DNA of 64,000 nucleotides from Hemibagrus wyckioides (lineage: Eukaryota; Chordata; Actinopteri; Siluriformes; Bagridae), in assembly GCF_019097595.1 (NCBI RefSeq), contig NC_080710.1, forward strand, positions 26,905,280 through 26,969,279, in the 5' to 3' direction. The position numbers were made by a program, and so were the translations under genes. The notes under the pieces were generated by a model that saw only the letters and a program-made list of their open reading frames with translations, had not been told where the DNA came from and searched no databases. Numbering within the stretch: the first letter of the stretch is position 1; each line of letters begins with the position of its first letter. Shown here piece after piece: positions 52,741-63,600 of the stretch.

Positions 52741-52882
52741 GGACTCTCTCTCTCTCTTTCTTTCTCTCTCTCTGTCTCTCTAGATTTCTTACTCTTCCTC
52801 TCTCCTTTTTTTGGAGCCCGTTGCCTTTTTTACGCGCACAGTGGAGCGGAGTGAAATGGTGCACCCCGTTAAAGGAGTGCGG

Positions 52883-52917
<35 letters not shown>
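52741..52917 (+). repeat. Two CT tracts just upstream of nrn1
   Basis: CT-rich runs at 52741-52800 and 52887-52917, read as GA on the nrn1 sense strand, about 110-290 bp ahead of its ATG. Confidence 0.9.
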
Positions 52918-52919
<2 letters not shown>

Positions 52920-52945
52920 GGTGCTTCACGCCCACATGGCGTGGT

Positions 52946-52953
52946 TGACGTAA
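52946..52953 (+). promoter_or_regulatory. CRE-like site upstream of nrn1
   Basis: TGACGTAA lies about 320 bp upstream of the nrn1 start codon, in a position that could be promoter. Neuritin is an activity-induced, CREB-linked gene in mammals. Binding here is inference. Confidence 0.3.
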
Positions 52954-53750
52954 ATGTTCCCCGTCGGACTCCCCGCTTCTTCGTTTTCTCATTTGCTAGA
53001 CAAGGCTGACCCCACTCCCCCCAGCACAGAGAGCTAAAAGTAGAGGGGAATGACTACACTCGCACCATCCGAAAGCACACTGTTGTGCAACGACACAGAG
53101 ACCACCGTGACAGCACACCTGAGAGACCTTCAGTGCTCCTTCCACATCCCATAAAACACTACCGCATACTATACTGTATACCAAAACCAAATAGCCTGTG
53201 GTAATTATTGGATGTTAGGCGGCAGATTAGAGAACTGCAGCATCAGTATATTCTTTAGTCCTAAAAGTAAAACAAAGCATATGGAGTTGCATCACTCAGG
53301 ATCCGTCCCAAACCACATCCTTCTAAATGATGATGGTACTTTGCTTTAAACGGTATGAGGTTTGAGATGGAGCATGACTAAAATATCTGGACGTGTAACG
53401 CCTATGTAGAAAAAATAAATTGCACTAATATTTATGGAATTATAAAGCAGTTTAAGCAATCACATACCTTCTCTTGATTTTCGTGGACGCTGGCCAGGAC
53501 GCACCGAGTGCACGGATTATAGTTAAGTTACAGTAACTAACCGTGAAATGTTGAGTGGGTTTAGTTATGTTTCGATTAGGCTTTTTTAGATTTTATTCAC
53601 TTTGCACACTGATTCAGTCCGATGTGTCAAACAGTAATCACTGCTGTATGGTTATAAAAAATCTCATACATCCTGTAAAGTTATAATGTCGTGTGAATCT
53701 AAAGTGAATCAGACTGTGTTAGATTTGGGTGGTGTTCTTATGAATGGGGA

Positions 53751-53758
53751 TGACGTCA
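53751..53758. promoter_or_regulatory. Full consensus CRE (TGACGTCA) 1.1 kb upstream of nrn1
   Basis: A perfect palindromic cAMP-response element lies about 1.12 kb upstream of the nrn1 ATG. The same octamer also occurs at 2268-2275, 4563-4570 and 46610-46617, so its presence alone is weak evidence. Confidence 0.3.
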
Positions 53759-54084
53759 CCCTTCATGCTCCGGCTGTTACATTGAGTAAGTATACTGTAG
53801 CTTACTACTGCAAGGATGCGCTTCTCATTGAAACGCGGCTGCTTTCAGGGTTATTTAGATTGTGGTGACTTTGCATACGATTACATGTGCATATAAAGTG
53901 GTTAAGTAACGTATATATGTATGCATTATAGCATGTGGTCTTGGGCATGAAAAAAAAAAAAGTTTCCCCGGTTTTCCCCGATCCAATGGAAAACCCCTCC
54001 CTGCTACTGAGGCAGCACCGCGCAGCTGAAATCCCCGTCAGGCTCGTGAGCTTCTCAAATTGCTCCCAGTTTCCGGTTCATGCG

Positions 54085-54240
54085 CCTCTGCCGAGTAATT
54101 AAGGGGGGCTTAGAATAATTTAGAATGAAGCCCGAGGAGAGATGTATTAACGCTTCAGGCCTTAGGATTGAGCTCTGACATGTATTCTACTTGGACTCAG
54201 CTCCTTGGTCTGATAAATTACTTTTAATCGTTCATTCATT
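54085..54240. promoter_or_regulatory. Possible conserved non-coding element upstream of nrn1
   Basis: A complex, non-repetitive stretch with TAATTA/AATAATTT-type homeodomain cores, about 1.5 kb upstream of the nrn1 start. It differs from the low-complexity DNA around it. The call rests on texture only; no alignment was possible. Confidence 0.2.
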
Positions 54241-56056
54241 AGTATTAGTCATGTTGTTGTCTGTAGACTTCATGTTATATAAATGCACGCCTACATAATA
54301 TTGTTTGCAATCCTTCAGTACTGAACCAGAGAATTTAGGGTTGCCAGGTCTACTGCAAAAATCTCTCCAAAAAACCATCCTGCACCATGAAAAGTCAGTG
54401 TTCCTCTTATAAAACAAAAACAAAAAAACTATACGAGTATACCAAATATACCGCTTATAGGTCCAACATCATGACCATCATGTCACTGTTATTTCTGAAA
54501 GAAGAAAAAGTCTGGAATTATAAAATTATTATGTAATTGTGTTATGAATATGTAATTGGGACGATTTGGCTGCGGGTTTCATTATTTGTAATTCAGTGTT
54601 ACATTTAGTCTTATTTATAAAAATAATTTCGCCCAACTAGTATTGTTTAATTATAACTAGTTTGGTGGATTTAAACCGTGATAGGGCAACCACGTGCATA
54701 ACTAGGGCGAGCCCGTCTCCGAGGAGACTTTTAAAACTGTAAATCCCTCGGCTTTTTCAGCTGCATAACGCTTCAACAATTTAGTTTTGGGATGAAATGT
54801 TCATCCATCATCACCCAAGATAGATCTTCCTCATGTCGGAAGGGCTTCTGAAGCATTGCATATGCTTGGGAATATTTATAATAGATAGTGGGAGGGGGAA
54901 TGGGGCTGGTGCTGCTTTTATTAGACACGGGGTATATTTAAAATGCGTTCATATGCTCAGTGTTTACGCCCTCTCGTGGCGAGTAGTTGCAATGACAAAT
55001 TCTACCAGGTTTTTTATTTTTTTTATTTTCGTGAATATGTCAAATCAATTTGATCATCATCACAGGCATTTCTCACCAAATTGCTGCAAACTGATATGGC
55101 TTGAAGAGTGAAATATATGTGGTGTCAGGTATGAGCTTGTCAAAACCCAGCAGACAGGATGAAAGGACTTTTTTATTCACAATGCACAGACAAAAAAACT
55201 GGGGCTGTTGTGTAAGGGAACTCCATTTTAATAGGCGGAGGCTGTGTGTACTTTACACATGGAATTGCCTGTGTAGGTTTTCATGGATGAGTCATTCAGG
55301 TGATTGCAGGAGAAACAGGCAGAAAGAGAGGGAGGGGGAGAAAATGAGGGAGGGAATTCCAGTAGTGAAGAGACAGCAGTCTGGGCCCGGAGCTGTCGAA
55401 ACTCAGCCACATCTCATTAATATGGAGGAATTGGTCCAAATGAAAAAAGGCACCTCTTGCGTCAGAGGAGGAGTTTTCCCCCTGCCACTGCACCAACATG
55501 AGGGAGAGAGAGAGTGTCCTGGAATTACCTTAGAGAAAGTGAAAGATAGAGGGAGACAGACAGAGGATCGAGAATGATGCAGACAGAAAGACAATAGCCA
55601 AAATACTAAACAGCAGCTGGGTGAAGAAAGCTCTAGCATCCTCAAACTATTTAATTTTGATTAGTTGTATAAATGTAACCTCTAGACAAATAGCGAGGCA
55701 ACATCAAGAGTGCAAAACAGTCTTTTGTGATGCACAGGATGATATTCATGAGACTCAAGGACAAATGAAGGGCACTAGCTCATCACAGATTCAGAGATGT
55801 GTAAAGATATTCCAGCACTCAATACTACAGGCTCTGTCTCTGTTCTCATATGGACATGTGGGCATGTTACTGAGTCTGCATATGCAAATGAGAGCAGATA
55901 TGAGTGGGCAGGCTTTAAAGGAATTAGATAGACATGTGGACATATCTCATCTAACGCTAGACGTCTCCATATAGCATGGATGTATCTCAAAAAGAGAATT
56001 ATGTTTTCATGCACAAAAGATCTGAAACACATCACCACTTAATATTTGGCAATCAC

Positions 56057-56123
<67 letters not shown>

Positions 56124-56124
56124 T
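56057..56124 (+). repeat. TTTA microsatellite
   Basis: Long perfect tetranucleotide run. Confidence 0.95.
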
Positions 56125-56290
56125 AAAAAGCAGTTCCTTTATTCCATTTTTTTCACACTGTATATTTTTTAAATATTTTATTCTATTCTAGTATTTTCCT
56201 TTAAAGATGCATTTTTTGCATTGCATTTTATTAATTTATTATATTTCTACCTTTTGCTTTGACCTTTTGTTTTTTAATCACACAGCAAAG

Positions 56291-56291
56291 A

Positions 56292-56343
<52 letters not shown>
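56291..56343 (+). repeat. ATT microsatellite
   Basis: Long trinucleotide run. Confidence 0.95.
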
Positions 56344-56346
<3 letters not shown>

Positions 56347-57124
56347 GGTCGATATTTCAAAGTTTTTAACTTGGAAGGACAGCACAGGCATTCAGAGGAT
56401 TTTTTATGTCATATTCAAGTCTCAAAATTGTCTAACTGGCTAACACTGCCATGCTTTATAGGCTTATCACTTTCAGTGCAATCAGTAAAGGCCTAGTTGC
56501 CTACTCACAGATGCTTAAAGGTTGTTTTTGAGTCATTTTGAGTGAGACATAACCAGCTGTCTCTCACAAAGACACCAGTATGCAGTCTGCTGAGAGAGCC
56601 ACCTCATTCTGAAACATAATGCAGCCTATTTCTATTTGCACCTAGCCTTCTTAAGGGCGTTGTTAAACGTCTTTTAGACAGAGTAATTGCTGTTTAAATG
56701 TTTTTTTGTTTTTTTTTATCATTATTTCTTGTGAAATATATAAGTTCAAGTCCCTTTGACTGCTCACAGCAATCTGTCTGACAGGTCGAGCTTGTTTGAA
56801 CATTTTCTGCCTAGTTAAAGGAAGTAATTGCATGTTTGCAGCTTTGAGTCATTATACTTCATAATGAGGCACATGAAATATCTAGAGCATGTCAACAGGG
56901 ACGCAAACTTTTTAACTTGTAATGTCAACTTAGACTTTAATGCTGAAGAGCCTGCTAAATAAACATGGAGTCCTGTGTAATAGATTATAAACTATAAAGC
57001 AGAGTATCATATATGCATTTTTTTAATTTTTATTTTTACTTATGTGGTGATATGCATCCCCTTGCCATGAATATTCAGATGTTCACCAATAAAACAGAAG
57101 AGAAAATTTGCTTTGCACATGAAT

Positions 57125-57420
57125 TTTATTGTTAGTATGCATTAGTACAAATCAAACAGAAGAAAAAAAAAGAATTTATACAGCTTTTTAATTAATTGAT
57201 TAAGTATAATATCAAGTGTAATTTCTAATTCATCATTTGCTTAATTGGTGTCATAACAAATTCAATGTAATTTTGCAGAATTTTCTGAATCACTATTTTT
57301 TTTGTTTTCTTTAAGCAATCTCCCTGTTTAATTGGTTTAATATTCATTTAGATTAATACAGAACCTTTAATATTGTGATTAGAAATAATAGCATTTTGAA
57401 GAAAAAGACATATTGAGACA

Positions 57421-57469
<49 letters not shown>

Positions 57470-57472
57470 GTC
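57125..57472 (-). other. f13a1: Probable f13a1 3' UTR
   Basis: Six bases after the stop a 40-bp CT/GA repeat begins (57427-57466). A minus-strand AATAAA lies at 57130-57125 and could end the message after about 350 nt. The true end is unknown. Confidence 0.4.
57427..57466 (+). repeat. CT microsatellite in f13a1 3' UTR
   Basis: Perfect 40-bp run beginning 6 bases downstream of the f13a1 stop codon; GA on the sense strand. Confidence 0.95.
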
Positions 57473-57614
57473 TCAAGGCTGTATGATGATTTCCAGGTGT
57501 CCACACACATCTCTCAGAGAGGCACAATCCAAACAGGCCACCAGCGTCATGGTGCCAGCCTTCTGAGGCTTGAACGACTCAATCCATTTTATTTTAGAGC
57601 CTTGTTCAATGATG
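57473..57614 (-). CDS. f13a1: f13a1 terminal coding exon
   Basis: The acceptor (tctgccttttag) precedes [20 protein letters not shown], then [19 protein letters not shown] and the TGA at 57475-57473. It aligns with the family end 'REIRP..VQW' through 'L.HVYGELDVQI'. A CA/GT microsatellite abuts the acceptor on the intron side. Confidence 0.94.
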
Positions 57615-60600
57615 CTAAAAGGCAGAACACACACACACACACACAATACATTAACTAACACTTGGAAAACTGCTGTGGTATTAGTGGAATGAAACACTTT
57701 GGGACATGCTGTAATAGGAAAATAATCTTCTGCATGCTATGTGTCTGTGAATATTCTCACACCCATCCAGGTGTGGGTTATCTGTTAGATCAACCTTCAG
57801 GTTAGATTTGATCTAACTAGAAATAAGTCCAGTTGGCTTGACTGAACTTCCAGATTCTGGGTGCTACCAGTAACTCCATGTTGGATGCATTGCACCACCT
57901 CATTGTGGATTATTTCCCTATAACAACATTCTCCAAGTGTTACTTATTCTCTCTTTTATTAAGGTGAATAATGTATTTAGCTCATGTAATCAAATCACAA
58001 ATCAGGATTCTCCTTAAACAGTTCAGTATACCATAGTGATTGCAGTGTTGAGACAGTGGAACAGGATTACAGCGCATACTTTTTATACTTGTCATTAGGC
58101 CTGAACATGCTGATCAGTTCTATATAATTTTTCCACCCATCAGTGAGTGTGTTACCTGTAGTTTTTGGTTTTCAAAGGAAAGAGGTTTAGTCCCTCCATG
58201 CGCACAGTGACATTGGTCAGGTCGTAGCCAAGTGTGTTGGTGAAGCCCACAATCGCAAACATTTCATTTCCAACTTGTGGAGTGTTGCTCACCTGCAGGT
58301 CAGTAAGTACAATTACATACATTAGGGCTTCTAAGTCACACTTTTTCAATTCTATTGCCTTGTACATTTCACGGGTTTTCCACAATTTTTGTTTAGTATA
58401 TACAGTAGTTACTGTGTTACAACCCAATACTTTGATCATACTAAAGTAATAAAAAAAAGAAAAAGAATGATCATTAATCATATTTTCTAATACTCAATTG
58501 TATTGCCAAGGTCAGTTGTAAATCCTAGAGAATATAGAGAAGATGTATAGCAGAATATATCTATGTACCTCAAGGAGAAGGGGCGGGGTGGTGATATAGA
58601 TCGATTCCATGGAGGTGAGGGACATGGAGGTCTCTTTGATGAAGGCGTACACAATGAAGCTCAAGAAAGACTGACCTATGATGAAGTTCTTGTACTGTTC
58701 CGATTTCACAGTGATGACCTCCTGCTTATCTATGTAATACACACAGACTCAGATCTCCGAAGCTTCACCTCATAAATAACATACTCGATCACTCGCTCAT
58801 GCTTTCTATATAAACTCTTATGGTATTCATAAATGCATTTTAAAAAAAATATTACAGCAGTCTCTCTAATATGAATATTATTAAATATCGTACTTGTAAT
58901 TTTTTAAATGGAAAACTAGTGAAATAGTGTTCTTTTTTTTCCTGATCAATCATTATTTGTTCATAATGTTTTTCATATTGATCTGACTCACATTCCAAAG
59001 GCTTTAGAGACACCTCTTGGGTGAGTAAGGTGTACTGGGTCCGAGTGGCTCCGGTGTAATATTCCACTTTGCCCGTGATTTTGGTGGTGATGGTGCGCGG
59101 CTCATTGCTCAGGTTGCTGAAAATCATGGTCAACATTAGGTCATCGTTGTTTTTGGTGGCCTGGGTGCACAGCTTCACGTCAGTGTCCGGCAGTGTAGAA
59201 TGATAGCTGTCCAAAGGACTGGCTGTGTGAGTGAGATGGATGTTAGACGACTGGGATAAACGCAAATGAATTTATATATAAGTCTAATATTGATCTTGAA
59301 CTTTTTGTTCTATATTTGTTATGTTCTGTAAAGCTGCTTTGAGACAATGTCCATTTGTTAAAAGTGCTATACAAATGCAAATGAATTGAATTGAATTGAC
59401 TGTTTTATTGTAGAAGGAGCACAATCGTGACCCAAACACACATGCACAGCATCCGATAGTGCAAATAATCGTTCAGAAAGGTTCTGTTTAATTGATTATT
59501 AAAGGGATTACCTTCTTCAGACAGATTTCATTCAGCTTAAACAGATTATTAGGCTCCATGTAAAGTTACTTGGTATATGTATGTTAATTAATGTTAATAT
59601 AATTGACTATTTGAGACTAAAGTATAAAGTACATATGAGACTAAAATGAATTTAGTCAATTATATACTTAATATAAACTAAGCAAAAAAAAAAAAACAAC
59701 TGACATGGTTTACATGGCATGATCAAGAAGCTTTAACCTTCACTTGAGCAGATACAAGTCAGATATGAAAGCAAGACCATGTTCATTAACGTAAATACGA
59801 ATAATTGAACAATGCATGTACACTGCTTCATTTAGATTGCTCACTCACCTTTAATACCTTCCTGGTCAGATTTGTGATAGCTTCTATAGTTATTATATTT
59901 GTTTATATTTTGTTAAATAAACTATATTAGTTAGATATTGTGGGCAGGTAACAAAAAGAACAACCATGAGAACAGGATTTTAAAAACACAGTTCTCTGAA
60001 TATCTTTATTCTAAAACAGAAAACAATTTACAGTATAAGCCACGCCTATTTCAGCTTTAAATCAGACCCTGATATGGATATTTGGAGGACTAAATAAAAT
60101 AATTCACTTACATTTTGTTTATAAGAACTAGTGTGACACATTTCTAACAGAAATTTTGATATGGGTCTGTATTTTCTTAGAAGAACTTCATATTTCTTGT
60201 ATATTTATATTAAGAGTTACAAAGGTTTTCAATAATTCAGACAATTCATATATGTATAACTGGGAGATTTTTGAGGATGTGTTAGACAGCACTCTACACC
60301 ATTACCACAGAAAAGGAGGCTCGTTGCCCAGTACCTTACAAAATTACTTTATAATATTTTTTCTTTTAATTTGTCACCAATTAAAAAAAAACAAAAAAAC
60401 TGGTGCTAGTTCCGAACATTAAGCCATGGGAGAAGGGGTGTAAATAGTTTGACAGATTAGTTTAATTTAATTCATTAATTTTATTTGCTTTGCTCGTTAA
60501 TAGACAATCAAATTTGTCCACAAATCTAATCCAAACTTGTTTTCCTCTCTCTAAAGGAGTTATCTTCTTCCAGCAGATGCCTGTAGCATCTGATACTGCC

Positions 60601-63600
60601 AATTTGTCTCAAGTAAAATAAAATTTTGGCCCTAATGCCCCAAGGAGAGAGGGAGAAAGAAACTGTTTGAGAATGACATCAAATGGTCTTGGTTTTCCAG
60701 ATGCTCAGGATGACAAATGAACCAAAAGGAGTGAGCTATACTGCATGTATTAATATTGGATTAGACTTAAAAGGCAAAGTGAGGAAGAGGAGAGTGCTGT
60801 GCGAGCTGGCACCTTTCCTGTAACCAACATTAGACGATGAACTCCAGTGATTTAACTTTAGAAAAGTGGGCTTCCCCCTGGAGTCCTTATTGATTTGTCG
60901 AGTATGGGCTCTACCAGCATACACCAACTCTAAGTGCAATGCACCTGTATTATACCACAGTGTTGTGGAATATGATTGGGCAGAAACTTTATAACATTAT
61001 AACAACAGGGCCAGAAATGATGTAGCTTTTACAGCTATATAATATGCTCCATCTAATAAATTATTGTTTCTATAGTAACAGCTCACGCACAAGGACACGT
61101 ATGATGGATGTGCCTTATAATCTAAGACTAATAATAGACACGTTTAAAAACAAACAAAGAAACTAATATTGAAGCTTTGTGTAAGGACATTTTTGGAAGG
61201 AGTCTGTTCCTTTTTCTTTTTTTTTCTTCCTGACAAGCTGCACATTTATATTATTAAATTCAAGAGACAGAAAAAAGAGAGCCCAGTGAGGGAGTGATCA
61301 TTTATAGCTCCTTGTTACATCTGCAATGGATTCAGCATTAAATCTCTATGGTTGTGTCTCAATCAGCTCCCTAGTTCAGTAGTCAGGCCACTGATCAGGT
61401 CAGGTCAGATGAGTCAGCTAATCTCAAACACAAAATACTTTCAGTGCACTGGAACATTTGCTCCCTAAATAGATCACTCAGTGCTCTGCAAAAACCAGGA
61501 AACTTATTATTTTCAATTAGTGAATGAAGCCTCTAAGTGTAAGAAATGGCTGAAGAACTCAGCCAACTTTGTCTACAAATATAAGTAGGTTGTCATTATT
61601 GTTGCATTGTTTATTTTATGTTCTATACATGGTTTGACTTTGAGGAGTTTAATAATCATTAAAAAATCCACTATCTTGCTTAAAGTACAATGACGAGATG
61701 TTTGGGTTTTATGGTTAGTCATTTCACCAGCCAGGGTCTTTACCAGTGCACCAACTTGTGTACACAATATACTGAGTCAAGACCTAGGCAGCTAGGGAGC
61801 TGAATGAGACGCACCCCATATCTCCTAATACCACATGGCTTGCAATAACGGCTGCCACAGAATCCAACTCTCAGCACATACCTTCATGTTCACCTAATTA
61901 CTGATCAGAGTTACCTGGACACAACTACACACACACACACACACACACACTATAATAACTCTCCTTTCACTCTGTGTTTTCATACCTGTTATGGCCAAGC
62001 CTTACACTCTATTGAAGTTTACCCAGTTTCTGGTTTCACAATTTCCTTCTTCAAATTGTTTTCTGATCACCTGACCCTTTAAGCTTTAAAGGTTACGCTT
62101 TAAGCTTTACAAATAAAGCTGTCTTACCCTTTTCTTGTTTCAGGGCCTCCCGTCGTGACACTCCTGTAATGATGGCAAATTTTAATCAATTTAAATGTAG
62201 CTAAAAGGTATGCAGTTAGAAAGTATAAGCTTTTCATCAATAAATAAACACACTAGTATAAGAGGAATAAAACACTTCAGAACATGCTTATAGGATATTT
62301 TATATCTAGTTCGTTTCATCTAAAGACATTTTTTGTGAGAGGGAGTGCTCAGGTGACATGAGAGCATGAGCCGTGACCAAAAGCATGAGTTTGCAACCCT
62401 GATAATATGTTTACAAATTTATAACTGATTGCTAATGACAGAAATGAGCACTTTTATCCCTTTTTGGACCTTGTTCTCTAATCTCATTTTGAATCACCTG
62501 GATAAATACAGGGTAAATCGTCACAGATTATATTTTTGAGACTCTCCGTTGTTTGCAGATTCAGAGAGCTTCCTCATTTTGTATGAAGAAAAGTCCAAAC
62601 AAACTGGTCAGTACAGTAATCATCGCAGATGTGAAAGAACAGAGCAACTTACTCTTAGTATATTTGTAACTGGCTGTGATGTCATTATAATCGTTGGAGC
62701 CAATCATTTTGGTCACAACCAGCTTTCCTACATAGTTGCTGTCCACGTAGATGACCGTCATGTTTCCATACTTGTCTTTTTTATGGTACACCACATCACT
62801 GTTGACCTGGTGGTGAGAACAGGATCAGTACTTCAGTCTGAGGGGAATATAATGCTTCTTGGAGATACTACTAAAGAACTTGAGTAAGTTATCTGAACTG
62901 TTGAAAAAGAAGTTGAGTTGAAAGCTGATATTCCGCTCACCTCCGAAAACACAAAACCTGCATCAAACGAATAGCCCAGAGATTCATTTTTGATGGCTAC
63001 CACAGCTGTAGGACCACAGCGGTAATAACCTGACAGACAAAAAAAAGCCAAACATCTGTATTGTATCTGATGTTATAAGGTTTTACAACACTTTTTATTT
63101 TGCTAGTTAGTATTTTTGTATTCAAAGCTTTGTTGCCATATATGAAAACAATTTACAGAGCCAACCATCCCGCTGCTGTTTGTAATGTAAGCTAAACTCC
63201 AACTGAGCCTCCAAACCTGCATTTAGTGTGTGCTAAATGCAGATATTTTTTTATACATGAAAGTGTACATGACCAATGTTGATCTTTCGACTGCTTCCTA
63301 CATGTGCGAGGGGTCACCACAGCAGACCAACTGGTCCGCACAACAACTTTGCACAGGTTTTACGCTGGATGCCCTTTCTGACACAACCCTCCCATTTTTA
63401 ACCAGACTTGGGACTGGCACTGCATCCAGTGGCTGGGTCTTCCACTGGGCTTCTGCCTTAGGTGAGAAACCTACCACTGAGCCACCAGTGCCCTGGTATA
63501 TGCCCAATAAAAATGTTAAAGGAAAATAGAAAATTGGAAAATAATAATCTTCAGGGTGGTTAACAGCATTGCTTTTAATTATGTGACTGTTTATGGAAGA

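Larger units (their letters stand above)
52714..57124. other. Intergenic region between nrn1 and f13a1
   Basis: It holds the probable nrn1 5' flank and promoter (from about 52.7 kb), CT/GA tracts (52741-52800 and 52887-52917), a possible conserved non-coding element at 54.09-54.24 kb, a TTTA array (56057-56124) and an ATT array (56291-56343). nrn1 and f13a1 are both on the minus strand, so this also contains the end of f13a1. No gene is recognised in it; the 158-codon open frame at 55.1-55.6 kb on the plus strand resembles nothing I know. Confidence 0.6.
59223..62652 (-). other. f13a1: f13a1 large intron(s) around the candidate micro-exon
   Basis: About 3.4 kb between well-supported exons. 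It contains a teleost repeat tail with TTGAA repeats (59.32-59.40 kb), a MITE-like repeat (about 61.01-61.14 kb), a CA microsatellite (61928-61950) and the 36-nt candidate exon. I searched by eye for an exon coding the acidic EGxxEER motif and found none better than the candidate. Confidence 0.7.

Noticed and set aside
55101..55577. 158-codon open frame on the plus strand between nrn1 and f13a1
   Set aside because: Low-complexity charged stretches from GA-rich DNA, no domain and no splice or promoter context. Cannot be supported as a gene.
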